The notes under the pieces are model-generated. The model searched no databases and had not been told where the DNA came from. It saw nothing but the letters and a program-made list of their open reading frames with translations. The translations under genes and the position numbers were made by a program. From an uncultured Alphaproteobacteria bacterium (lineage in GTDB: Bacteria; Pseudomonadota; Alphaproteobacteria; RF32; CAG-239), in the NCBI GenBank assembly GCA_934255405.1, contig CAKQNT010000001.1, positions 62,001-126,000 of the forward strand: a DNA stretch of 64,000 nucleotides, in the 5' to 3' direction. Shown one piece after another: positions 52,195-60,426 of this stretch (the first letter of the stretch is position 1; each line of letters starts with the position of its first letter).

Positions 52195-52743
52195 TCAGCA
52201 GCCCAATTTGTTTAACAGGCTTTTATAGGCGGTAGAAAGAATTTTGAATTTTTCTTCTGCCTCCTTGTTATCGGGGTTCACATCAGGGTGATATTTTTTC
52301 ACCATCTTTTTGTATTGTTTTTTTAGATTATCAACCGTGACTTCATTTATATCCAGCTCCATAATCTCTAAACAAGTGCGCTCATCTTTGGTAAAACGCG
52401 CCTCATTGATAATGGAATAATCAGGGCTGTAATCATCAAAAAACTCAAAATTACCATTAATGTCAAAACCGAAATTGTATTTTACTTTGGAGCCGAATCT
52501 AAAGCGGCGGCGTTGCGCTTTGCGCTCTTCTTCCTCAACATCCTCGCCGTCATAATAATTCCATTTGGCATTATACTCCTGAACATGTTTGAGGCAAAAC
52601 CAGTAGTATTCTTTAAGTTTGCGGTCTTTGGGAGCGCGATATTCGCCTTTTTCTTGACAGCCGGGGTGATCGCAACAACGGGCGGGATGCTCGTTCTGCG
52701 GGGCAAAATATTTGCTGCGGCGTTTGGCGGTTTTGCGTATCAC
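52195..52743 (-). CDS. Alphaproteobacterial J-domain protein with Cys/His N-terminus
   Basis: The 182-residue protein has a basic start (KTAKRRSKYF), a compact region with Cys/His (ARCCDHPGCQEKGEYRAP...FCLKH) that may hold a zinc, and a C-terminal J-domain with HPD in KKYHPDVNPDNKEAEEKF. This layout, J-domain at the end with cysteines in front, is common in alphaproteobacterial J-proteins of unknown substrate. I choose the GTG start at 52743 because GGAGCC lies seven bases upstream; the longer frame starts with an unsupported TTG. It is a third DnaK co-chaperone in this window. Confidence 0.78.
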   Translation of the reverse strand: MIRKTAKRRSKYFAPQNEHPARCCDHPGCQEKGEYRAPKDRKLKEYYWFCLKHVQEYNAKWNYYDGEDVEEEERKAQRRRFRFGSKVKYNFGFDINGNFEFFDDYSPDYSIINEARFTKDERTCLEIMELDINEVTVDNLKKQYKKMVKKYHPDVNPDNKEAEEKFKILSTAYKSLLNKLGC

Positions 52744-52904
52744 GTTAAGGCTCCATTTAAAGAATCGGCTAAATATAATCCAATTGTCAGCAAAGGGCAA
52801 CGCAAAAATCGGCAAACTTTTCCGCCGACCTGCTTTTATAAATTGTAATATCTCAAAATTTATTTATAATGTTTGCGCATAAAGAATTTTTAGCCGAGGA
52901 TGTC

Positions 52905-53732
52905 ATGCCCGAACTACCGGAAGTCGAAACAATAAAAAACGGAATTGCTAAGTCTATTGGCTGTTGCAAAATCCGCAGCGTTTCCGTGCGGCAGAGCAAA
53001 CTGCGCGAACCGGTGCCGGCAGATATTGCGCAGAAAGCCTCCAGCGCAAAAATTATCGGCTACTTGCGCCGCGCTAAATATATCATTATTAATCTAGATA
53101 ACGGATTGAGCCTGATTTGGCACATGGGCATGAGTGGAAAAGTAACCATCTGCAACCAATTGCCTGAGCCCTTGGGCAAGCATGACCATATAATTATAGA
53201 AACCGATAAAGGATATATGGTTTATAATGATCCGCGGCGTTTTGGGCTTTTTACCTATGCGCCGACTCAGGAGTTGCAAGATTTCCATTTGTTTGCCGAT
53301 TTGGGAATCGAGCCTTTTGATCCGAATCTAAATTCCGAATACCTGTCGGATAAGCTTAAAAAGAAAAAAATTGCGATTAAACTGGCTTTGCTAGATCAAA
53401 GCATTATTGTGGGAATCGGCAATATCTATGCCTCCGAGATACTGTATGACACGGCAATTTCTCCGTTGCGTCCGGCAAACAAAGTCAGCAAAGAGGAATG
53501 CCAAAATATCATTGCGGCAACACAAAAAATTTTGATGCGCGCAATAGAGGCCGGCGGTTCCACCCTGCATGATTACAAAAAAACCGACGGAAGTTTGGGG
53601 TATTTTCAAAACCAGCATAAAGTTTATGGCAAAGAAGGACAGAAATGTCCGGACTGCACCTGCCAAAGCGGCATTTGCAAAATCGTTCAGGGCGGAAGAT
53701 CAACTTTTTATTGCCCGCAAAAACAGAAATAG
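52905..53732 (+). CDS. mutM: Formamidopyrimidine-DNA glycosylase
   Basis: The 275-residue protein is MutM/Fpg. It has MPELPEVE with catalytic Pro2 and Glu3, the DNA-contacting Lys58 in RRAKYI, IWHMGMSGK, the helix-two-turn-helix (SIIVGIGNIYASEIL), and a C-terminal zinc-finger-like end. In the finger, three of the four ligands are plain (CPDC and the Cys in FYCP), while the fourth Cys is replaced (CPQK), with two extra cysteines (TCQSGIC) before. It removes 8-oxoguanine. GAGGATGTC precedes the ATG. Its glycosylase core is intact. Confidence 0.92.
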   Translation: MPELPEVETIKNGIAKSIGCCKIRSVSVRQSKLREPVPADIAQKASSAKIIGYLRRAKYIIINLDNGLSLIWHMGMSGKVTICNQLPEPLGKHDHIIIETDKGYMVYNDPRRFGLFTYAPTQELQDFHLFADLGIEPFDPNLNSEYLSDKLKKKKIAIKLALLDQSIIVGIGNIYASEILYDTAISPLRPANKVSKEECQNIIAATQKILMRAIEAGGSTLHDYKKTDGSLGYFQNQHKVYGKEGQKCPDCTCQSGICKIVQGGRSTFYCPQKQK

Positions 53733-53742
53733 GATAAGGAAA

Positions 53743-54096
53743 ATGAAAATTTTGTTGTTTTTATCAGTACTGTTGTTCAGTTTTAACGCGCAAGCAACCT
53801 TTATTGAAGGGTTGGAAGATGTGCCGATTATGGAGGGGCTGCATCAACAGAGCAACGAAAATATCTCTTTCGGCAATGAAGAAAGCCGTTTGGTTGAGGC
53901 AACCCTAACCGGCGAATCCGTAAAATTTAGGAAAGTACGGGATTTTTACAAATCAACTCTGCCGCAAATGGGCTGGATATATCAAGGAATGCGGGGCAAC
54001 ACGCTTGTCTTTGAGCGCGAAGGTGAGATTATTGAAATCAGCAAAGAATCCGAAAAACCGCTAAATGTCCGCGTAACCGTAAAAAGCAAAATCTAG
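53743..54096 (+). CDS. Small exported protein of unknown function
   Basis: This 117-residue protein has a signal peptide (MKILLFLSVLLFSFNAQA, cleavage after AQA) and a mature domain of about 95 residues. It includes VPIMEGLHQQSNENISF, then FYKSTLPQMGWIYQGM and LVFEREGEIIEI, a pattern similar to small periplasmic proteins with one alpha/beta domain. AAGGA precedes the ATG. It is 10 bases after mutM and 11 before the enoyl-CoA hydratase, so all three are likely one transcript. Function unknown. Confidence 0.75.
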   Translation: MKILLFLSVLLFSFNAQATFIEGLEDVPIMEGLHQQSNENISFGNEESRLVEATLTGESVKFRKVRDFYKSTLPQMGWIYQGMRGNTLVFEREGEIIEISKESEKPLNVRVTVKSKI

Positions 54097-54107
54097 GGAA
54101 TCGACAA

Positions 54108-54869
54108 ATGGAAGAAACCACTAATATTTTAACAGAAGTAAACAATAACACCGGAATTATTACCTTTAACCGTCCGGAAGTTATGAATGCCGTCAATCTG
54201 GAAATGCTAAATGATATTTCCTATCAAGTGCAGACATGGGAATACGACGACAACATAAGAGTTATTATCCTGAAAGGAAGCGACAAGTTTTTTGCAGCGG
54301 GAATCGATTTGAACGAGCTGGGACAAGAAACCGCCATGCAGAGTTTTGCCCTTAAAGCCTGGCAGGATGAGTTTAAGAAAATTGCTGATTGCGCCAAACC
54401 GATGATTGCCGAAGTCTCGGGATACGCCTTGGGAATCGGCTGCGATTTGGCTCTGGCCTGCGATATTATCTTGGCGGCAGACTCCGCGCAGTTTGGCTAT
54501 CCGGAAGTCAGTATCGGCATAATTCCGGCATTCGGCGGCTGTTCCAAGCTGGCAAAACGCATTGGCAAAGCCAAAACCATGGAGGCCATTTTGACCGGCA
54601 AGGCAATTTCTGCCGAAGAGGCTGCTTTGGCCGGTCTTATCAGCCGCACGGTGGCACTGCAAGACCTTGACGCCGAAGCCTTGAGAGTAGCAACAAGAAT
54701 CGCCACACTGCCATATCAGGCGGTATGTCAGGCCAAAGAAGCCATTAAGCAAGCGGAGAACATGGGACTCCAAAATGCCTTAGAAATGGAGAACAAAAGT
54801 TGCCGCCTCAGCATTAATACGGAAGAATTTCGCGAAAACCTGAACAAAATCGCGAAAAAAGCCGGTTAA
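54108..54869 (+). CDS. Enoyl-CoA hydratase/isomerase family protein
   Basis: The 253-residue protein is a crotonase-fold enzyme. It starts IITFNRPEVMNAVN, has the CoA/oxyanion-hole segment FFAAGIDLNEL (about 63-73) and SGYALGIGCDLALACDI (about 105-121), and FGYPEVSIGIIPAFGG (about 129-144), where the expected catalytic Glu for hydration is the Glu in YPEVSIG. It would hydrate or isomerise short- or medium-chain acyl-CoA in the cytosol. No other beta-oxidation genes are adjacent. AGGGAATC precedes the ATG. rpsT follows about 110 bases later with its own promoter. Confidence 0.85.
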   Translation: MEETTNILTEVNNNTGIITFNRPEVMNAVNLEMLNDISYQVQTWEYDDNIRVIILKGSDKFFAAGIDLNELGQETAMQSFALKAWQDEFKKIADCAKPMIAEVSGYALGIGCDLALACDIILAADSAQFGYPEVSIGIIPAFGGCSKLAKRIGKAKTMEAILTGKAISAEEAALAGLISRTVALQDLDAEALRVATRIATLPYQAVCQAKEAIKQAENMGLQNALEMENKSCRLSINTEEFRENLNKIAKKAG

Positions 54870-54893
54870 ATGAGCTTTTTGCAAAAAATGTTG

Positions 54894-54923
54894 TTGACTT
54901 GCTAAGCACTTAGAGTTTATAAA
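54894..54923 (+). promoter_or_regulatory. Promoter of rpsT
   Basis: TTGACT (54894-54899) and TATAAA (54918-54923) are 18 bases apart, a good sigma-70 promoter about 55 bases before rpsT. Confidence 0.75.
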
Positions 54924-54977
54924 GCATTACATTTAAAAATTTGTTTGTAACTTTTTTTGAGAAAATGGAAGAAAAAA

Positions 54978-55238
54978 ATGGCCAATCATAAATCGGCAAA
55001 AACCAGAATTATCCGCAACAATAAAAGAAGCATCATCAATGGCGCACGCAGAAGTCGCGTTCGTACTTTTGTTAAAAAAGTTGAAGCTGCTATTTTGAGC
55101 GGAAATAAAGAACAGGCTGCTGCAGCTTTTAAGACTGCAGAATCTGAGTTGATGCGCGCTGTACGCAAAGGCGTATACAAATTGAATACTGCTGCTCGCA
55201 CAACTTCTCGTCTGTCTAAGAAAATTAAAGCTCTCTAA
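54978..55238 (+). CDS. rpsT: 30S ribosomal protein S20
   Basis: The 86-residue basic helical protein begins MANHKSAKTRIIRNNKRS and carries SRVRTFVKKVEAAI and a C-terminal KGVYKLNTAARTTSRLSKKI, all typical of S20. It binds 16S rRNA early in 30S assembly. Start at 54978, with GGAAG upstream. It precedes dnaA, a common alphaproteobacterial order. A strong terminator follows directly. Confidence 0.96.
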   Translation: MANHKSAKTRIIRNNKRSIINGARRSRVRTFVKKVEAAILSGNKEQAAAAFKTAESELMRAVRKGVYKLNTAARTTSRLSKKIKAL

Positions 55239-55261
55239 GCTTATTTTTAGAATAAATATTG

Positions 55262-55315
55262 AGCACAAATTCTCGCCTGATTGCCTGTACAGGTGGCGTG
55301 AGTTTGTGCTTTTTT
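55262..55315 (+). terminator. Terminator of rpsT
   Basis: AGCACAAA pairs with TTTGTGCT, and the stem continues with TCTCGCC against GGCGTGA around a 15-base loop, followed by a T-run. Confidence 0.88.
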
Positions 55316-55711
55316 ATATGCAAAAAATGGCGAATCTCTGCGACTCTGCAAGGAATCTATGTCAAGGAAATTAATTGCAATGTTCTATGAATGTTCTAGC
55401 TTTTTAGGGTTGTAATTTGAGAACAAAGCCTTTAACATCCGAATCACTTTTTAAGAGTTTGTTAAGAAATCGGCTTAGAAAAATACCACGGATTTCCGAA
55501 TAACCAGTATGGTCAGATTATCTCTTACAAATAAGTAAAAATGGCGAATCTGCCGGCAAAGAGTGTCGGGCTCGCTCTGATTATTTTAGACAGTGGGGAT
55601 TGTCTAAAATGCACTTAAGGTAAAAGTTCAGAGCAAGCATCATTTCTCTTGGAGAAAAAAACACACGGTGTCGGTTGGGGATTTAATTTTTGATTTAATT
55701 GGGGAGTTACG
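55316..55711 (+). promoter_or_regulatory. dnaA upstream regulatory region
   Basis: This 396-base stretch holds no gene. It contains five GANTC sites (starting at 55332, 55342, 55353, 55441 and 55546), a 15-bp direct repeat (AAAAATGGCGAATCT at 55323 and 55537), a GTTC-N7-GTTC LexA-like box (55382-55396), and a perfect 10-bp inverted repeat ATTTTAGACA/TGTCTAAAAT (55583-55610). No clear cluster of TTATCCACA DnaA boxes is seen, so I do not call an origin. GGGGAG at 55700 is the dnaA ribosome site. Confidence 0.6.
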
Positions 55712-57151
55712 ATGGCTGAAGAAGCAATAATAAATGACAGTTCTGTTCAAGATCAGTGGGGGCAGATCTGCGGCCAATTAAAAAACGAGGTTGGCGAAAC
55801 GGCATATGACAGCTGGTTGAAACCTTTGAGCCTTGGTTCTTTTTCGGATGGCGTTATGAATATATGCGTTCCGACCAGATTTATGAGAAACTGGGTTATC
55901 ACTCATTACAGCGATCGCATTCACAAAATTTGGGAAAAGAAAAACCCTTTAATTAAAAACATTAATTTTATCGTACAAGCTTCAGCTGAGGAAAACACCG
56001 GAACATATATGCCGACTGATCGTTCTTTGCTGAAACGCATTCCGTCCAGTCCGGCACCGCAAAACATTTATCAGTCCGGTATCAGCTCTGTAGTTGCAAA
56101 CGCTAACGAGAGCGCCATGAACGACTCTTTGTCGGTTCCGCTCAACCCGCAATATACTTTTGACAACTTTGTTGTCGGCAAAACCAATGAATTTGCTTAT
56201 GCCGCTGCTCGCAAAGTTGCCGAATCCCGCAATATCTCGTTTAACCCATTGTTTTTGTATTCCGGCGTTGGCTTGGGCAAAACCCACCTGATGCACGCAA
56301 TTGCATGGCATATCAAGCAGCAAGACCCGACCCGCAATATTGTTTATTTGTCTGCAGAAAAATTTATGTATAAATTTGTTCGGGCGTTGCGCTACAAGGA
56401 CACAACCGCTTTTAAGGAACAGTTCCGCTCGGTAGATGTTTTGATGGTTGACGATGTTCAGTTTATGGGTGGTAAAGACACCACACAAGAGGAATTTTTC
56501 TACACCTTTAACTCACTGATTGAAGAAGGGCGTCAGATTATTATTTCGGCCGATAAATCTCCGGCTGACCTGGAGGGAATCGAGAGCCGTCTTAAGTCTC
56601 GCCTTGGCTGCGGTCTGGTTGCCGACATTCACCCGACTGACTTTGATTTGCGCATTGGGATTTTGAACAACAAAGCTAAACAACTGGGGGTTGACCTGCC
56701 GGTAAAAGTTGCTGAATTTTTGGCTCAAAAAATAACCTCTAACATCCGTGAATTGGAAGGCGCTTTACGCAGAGTTATAGCTCATTCTCAGCTATTGTCA
56801 GACAAAGAAATTACGCTGGATATGACTCAAGATGTGCTTAAAGATATGCTCCGCTCTTATGACAAGCGCACCACGATTGACGAGATTCAGAAAAAAGTCG
56901 CCGAGCATTTCAACATCTCGGTAAAAGAGATGCAGTCTTCACGTCGTGCCCGCACAGTTGCCCGTCCGCGTCAGATTGCCATGTATTTGGCCAAACAGTT
57001 GACCGCTCGTTCTTTGCCGGAAATCGGACGCAAATTTGACCGCGACCACACCACGGTTATGCACGCAGTTCGTAAAGTTGAAGAATTGATTTTGGAAGAC
57101 GCTTCTTTAGCAGAAAATGTTGAGGCTTTGCGCCGCACATTAGATGCATAA
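55712..57151 (+). CDS. dnaA: Chromosomal replication initiator DnaA
   Basis: The 479-residue protein has all four DnaA domains: the N-terminal oligomerisation domain, a flexible linker (about 85-150), the AAA+ domain with Walker A YSGVGLGKTHLMH (about 187-199), Walker B DVLMVDDVQFM, and domain IV with the DnaA-box helix DHTTVMHAVRKVE. It opens the origin and also controls transcription. It is followed by dnaN and recF, the classical dnaA-dnaN-recF order. A terminator hairpin lies between dnaA and dnaN, so the two can be separately transcribed. Confidence 0.97.
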   Translation: MAEEAIINDSSVQDQWGQICGQLKNEVGETAYDSWLKPLSLGSFSDGVMNICVPTRFMRNWVITHYSDRIHKIWEKKNPLIKNINFIVQASAEENTGTYMPTDRSLLKRIPSSPAPQNIYQSGISSVVANANESAMNDSLSVPLNPQYTFDNFVVGKTNEFAYAAARKVAESRNISFNPLFLYSGVGLGKTHLMHAIAWHIKQQDPTRNIVYLSAEKFMYKFVRALRYKDTTAFKEQFRSVDVLMVDDVQFMGGKDTTQEEFFYTFNSLIEEGRQIIISADKSPADLEGIESRLKSRLGCGLVADIHPTDFDLRIGILNNKAKQLGVDLPVKVAEFLAQKITSNIRELEGALRRVIAHSQLLSDKEITLDMTQDVLKDMLRSYDKRTTIDEIQKKVAEHFNISVKEMQSSRRARTVARPRQIAMYLAKQLTARSLPEIGRKFDRDHTTVMHAVRKVEELILEDASLAENVEALRRTLDA

Positions 57152-57173
57152 AGAACAACAGATATTCCTTACA

Positions 57174-57200
57174 AACCCCGTTTTGACAACGGGGTTTTCT
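57174..57200 (+). terminator. Terminator after dnaA
   Basis: AACCCCGTT and AACGGGGTT form a perfect stem around a five-base loop, followed by TTTCTTTT. It separates dnaA from dnaN. Confidence 0.85.
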
Positions 57201-57313
57201 TTTGCATAAAAAGGCCTCAAAAAGTTGTTGAAGATTAGCTGATTTGACTTCTGATTTATGGAGTTTGTGCTATCATTGCCAGTAATAATAACTTAAATTT
57301 ACGGACCGTAAAC

Positions 57314-58432
57314 ATGAAATTTACAATTGAACGTGCAAATCTTTTGAAAACTCTCAGCCATGTTCAGAGCATTGTTGAGAAAAGAAACACCATTCCGGTG
57401 CTCTCAAACGTGAGAATCGAAGCCCTTGGCGATGGTATCAGCTTTAAGGCTACGGACATGGATACCGAGATTACAGAAATCGCCGATGCCAAAATTGCCG
57501 AAACCGGCGCAACAACCGCTCCGGCACATATGTTGTATGACATTGTGCGCAAGCTTTCTGATGGCTCTCAGGTTGAGTTAACTTTTCCTGACGAAAAAGG
57601 TCAGCTGACAATTTCTTCCGGTCGTTCCAAGTTCTCGCTTTCCACTATCGGGGTTGAAGATTTTCCGGTTATCTCCGGCGACAAATTGCCAACCAGTTTT
57701 GTTATGGCAAAAGATGATCTAAAAGATGTAATTGACCGCACGCAGTTTGCCGTATCTACCGAAGAAACCAGATATTATCTGAACGGCTTATTTGTACACG
57801 CTAAAAAAGAGGGCGCCAACAGCGTGTTGCGCGTAGTTGCAACCGACGGACACCGTCTGGCCTGTGTTGAGACTCCGTTGCCGCAAGGAGCGGAGAATCT
57901 TAAAGGCGTTATTATTCCTCGCAAAACCGTTACAGAAATTCGCAAATTGCTGGATGATAATTCAGTTGAAAACGTTACGGTAGAAATTTCGGAAAACAAG
58001 GTTCGTTTTGTGTTGTCTGATGTTACACTGACATCAAAGTTGATTGACGGAACATACCCAGACTATGAGCGGGTTATTCCCACCGAAAATGATAAGAATC
58101 TGGAATTGAGCGTTAAGGATTTGGCCTCGGCAGTTGACCGTGTTTCGGTTGTTGCCGAAAGAACCCGCGCAATTAAGATGTTGACCCATCCGAATAAGGT
58201 TACCATCATTACTTCTAGTCCGGATTTGGGCAATGCGTCAGAAGATTTGGATGCTAAATATGAAAGCGAACCGCTGGAAATCGGCTATAATTTCCGTTAT
58301 CTGCTGGATATATTGGCTGAAGTTAAAGGAGAATCGGTTCGCATTTCTTTTACCGATGGTTCTTCTCCCTCGGTTATTCATGACACCAGCGATACCAGCG
58401 CCATTTATGTATTGATGCCAATGCGGGTATAA
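57314..58432 (+). CDS. dnaN: DNA polymerase III beta subunit (sliding clamp)
   Basis: The 372-residue protein has the three repeated clamp domains: MKFTIERANLLKTLSHVQSI at the start, RTQFAVSTEETRYYLNGL in the middle domain, and YNFRYLLDIL with the C-terminal YVLMPMRV, the clamp-binding pocket end. It forms a ring on DNA and tethers polymerases. The QPSLF peptide of the Y-family polymerase in this window would bind its pocket. recF starts directly after its stop codon. Confidence 0.97.
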   Translation: MKFTIERANLLKTLSHVQSIVEKRNTIPVLSNVRIEALGDGISFKATDMDTEITEIADAKIAETGATTAPAHMLYDIVRKLSDGSQVELTFPDEKGQLTISSGRSKFSLSTIGVEDFPVISGDKLPTSFVMAKDDLKDVIDRTQFAVSTEETRYYLNGLFVHAKKEGANSVLRVVATDGHRLACVETPLPQGAENLKGVIIPRKTVTEIRKLLDDNSVENVTVEISENKVRFVLSDVTLTSKLIDGTYPDYERVIPTENDKNLELSVKDLASAVDRVSVVAERTRAIKMLTHPNKVTIITSSPDLGNASEDLDAKYESEPLEIGYNFRYLLDILAEVKGESVRISFTDGSSPSVIHDTSDTSAIYVLMPMRV

Positions 58433-59662
58433 ATGGAGAATCGGGTATATAACATAAACGATTTTAATCAGAAAAAGTCAGGTGTTCTGCGCCTGACTTT
58501 AACTGACTTTAGAAACTATCAGTTTTTGCGCATAAACGCTGAGCCGGGGATAATTGTCGTGCACGGAGAAAACGGCTGCGGCAAAACCAATATTCTGGAG
58601 GCGATTTCATTTTTGACTCCGGGGAGAGGATTGCGCGGCGCCAGACTGGCTGACATAAAACGAATCGTCATACCAGAAAATGATGAATATCGACCAGAGA
58701 TACTTTCTCCGCTAAATTGGGCAATTGCCGCAGAAGTACAGCGTGGCGAAGACATATTTAATATCGGCACAGCGGTAGAGCAAAGTTCCAGAGAAACAAA
58801 CGACGACGAAGATGATGACTTGCGCTCTTTTGAACGGAGAATCGTGAGAATCGAAGGCAACAAAATATCCTCACAGGCAGAACTCGGCAAGTATATTTCA
58901 GCAATCTGGCTTACCCCGCAAATGGACAGATTATTTCGGGGAGGAAGTCAACCGCGGCGCAGTTTTTTGGATCGACTGGTTTATGCTTTTGATATGGAGC
59001 ACGCCAAACGCACTGCAAACTTTGACCATTTGTACAAAGAGTGGTATCGCCTGCTGAAAGAGGGACGGACGGATCCTCATTGGCTATCCGGACTGGAAGA
59101 AAGTATGGCGGCTTTCGGGGTAGCTATTGCCGCTGCAAGACGAGAGCAAATAGCAAGGTTAAATACTTTTATTGAACATGAGCCGGATGATGTTTTTCCA
59201 AGCGTGCGGTTGGAACTTGACGGAACTGTTGAAAAGATGCTGGACACAATGCCGGCGATAGAAGCAGAAGACAAATATCGGCAGTTGTTGGCGTCTCAGC
59301 GCCGCAGAGTTCAATATAATGATTCTGTAGACGGAGTGAACCGCACAGATTTTAAGGTCTTTTACCGCAAAAAAAGAATGCCGGCAGAGCTTTGCTCCAC
59401 CGGAGAACAAAAATCTTTGCTGGTAAGCATAATATTGGCGCAAGCAAAATGCCAAACTCTGCACAAGGGCTTTGCCCCTGTGTTATTGCTTGATGAAGTA
59501 GCCGCACATTTGGATGAGCTTAAAAAAGAGGCTTTGTTGGAAAAACTTAAGTCTTTGGGAACACAAGCTTGGATAACCACAACAGATGCCGATTTGTTTG
59601 CCTCTTTGCGCAACGAATCTCTATTTTTCTCCCCTCAAGAGGCATTAAAAAAGGCTGCTTAA
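58433..59662 (+). CDS. recF: DNA replication and repair protein RecF
   Basis: The 409-residue protein is an SMC-like ATPase: Walker A HGENGCGKTN (about 44-53), RLVYAFDMEHAKR and the C-terminal signature CSTGEQKSLLVSI with Walker B VLLLDEVAAHLDE. It loads RecA at gaps with RecO and RecR. Its ATG abuts the dnaN stop codon (TAAATG). It is a little longer than usual (about 360-370 residues) because of an acidic insertion (NDDEDDDLRSFERR, near 122). gyrB, often next, is not here. Confidence 0.92.
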   Translation: MENRVYNINDFNQKKSGVLRLTLTDFRNYQFLRINAEPGIIVVHGENGCGKTNILEAISFLTPGRGLRGARLADIKRIVIPENDEYRPEILSPLNWAIAAEVQRGEDIFNIGTAVEQSSRETNDDEDDDLRSFERRIVRIEGNKISSQAELGKYISAIWLTPQMDRLFRGGSQPRRSFLDRLVYAFDMEHAKRTANFDHLYKEWYRLLKEGRTDPHWLSGLEESMAAFGVAIAAARREQIARLNTFIEHEPDDVFPSVRLELDGTVEKMLDTMPAIEAEDKYRQLLASQRRRVQYNDSVDGVNRTDFKVFYRKKRMPAELCSTGEQKSLLVSIILAQAKCQTLHKGFAPVLLLDEVAAHLDELKKEALLEKLKSLGTQAWITTTDADLFASLRNESLFFSPQEALKKAA

Positions 59663-59698
59663 AGTATACAAAACATTTTAGAACGCACTTGGGGAACA

Positions 59699-59995
59699 AT
59701 GCGGACCGCCGGAAGAATGTATAACAATCTGGCTAATGGTGTTGCTTAGGGAATTGGCGACACGGAACAAAATTCTTTAGGTGAATATGGCAAAAATATT
59801 GGTTTGAACGCTATTGGCGCCGCTGCCGGCACTTATACCGGAAACAAATTGTTTGGACGGGGATATACTGAACCGCTAAAACGCGAAGCAACGTCTGCTA
59901 CTGTTGAAAAAGGTATAAATGCCCTTTACAATGGCGCATCGCCCTATTTTAATAAAGACGAAGAGGAGCAAAAATGGTGGAGCCGATATTTTTAA
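59699..59995 (+). pseudogene. Possible broken small gene with in-frame TAG
   Basis: From the ATG at 59699 the frame reads MRTAGRMYNNLANGVA, then TAG (59747-59749), then GIGDTEQNSLGEYGKNIG... through a Gly/Ala-rich zipper-like stretch (NAIGAAAGTYTGNKL) to a stop at 59993-59995. Both sides of the TAG look like continuous coding sequence in one frame. It may be a decayed gene, a read-through gene, or a gene starting at the TTG at 59804 (63 residues). It is in the same frame as the recF stop. No family is recognised. Confidence 0.5.
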
Positions 59996-60042
59996 TTATC
60001 TGAACCAACTGTAAATCTTGAAAAGAATCGAAAGGAACTAAA

Positions 60043-60426
60043 ATGAGTTTTAAGAGCAGGTTGGCTTGGCTTATAGATAAAATACTAAATGCAATGATTT
60101 TCATAATTGCATTAATCTGTATAGCTTCTCTAGTATTTTTCTATACCATTCCAATTAATCTTATCACTTTGGTTCCTTTCGATATTTTTTTTGGAATATA
60201 CTTTTGTTTGGTGGGGATTGAATTTTGGGCTGTTGTACTCTGTCCCAGGCGATTACAGAGAAATCCAATAATTATTCGTTTACGGTCTTTTGAATTTTAT
60301 ATATGTCTGCCTCTTTTTTTTGCGGCGATAATAGCTGTAATGCATTGGGAAACTTCAAAATATTTATGTTTTGCTTTTTATAGGAAATACATTCCGTTTT
60401 TGGACGAGATTTTAGGGTATAAATAA
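60043..60426 (+). CDS. Small membrane protein of unknown function
   Basis: The 127-residue protein has three to four predicted membrane helices (about 12-33, 36-70 and 84-101) and a cytosolic Arg/Lys-rich loop (CPRRLQRNP). AAAGGAACTAAA precedes the ATG. It meets the ABC transporter gene tail to tail with no gap. Base composition is AT-rich, and it follows a broken small gene, so this could be an accessory region. No family recognised. Confidence 0.6.
   Translation: MSFKSRLAWLIDKILNAMIFIIALICIASLVFFYTIPINLITLVPFDIFFGIYFCLVGIEFWAVVLCPRRLQRNPIIIRLRSFEFYICLPLFFAAIIAVMHWETSKYLCFAFYRKYIPFLDEILGYK

Noticed and set aside
55316..55711. Origin of replication next to dnaA
   Set aside because: No cluster of DnaA boxes and no clear unwinding element were found by eye; alphaproteobacterial origins are often elsewhere.
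59671..59750. C-terminal extension of recF by stop-codon read-through
   Set aside because: The frame continues in phase after the recF stop, but RecF is already longer than usual and complete with its Walker B and signature motifs.
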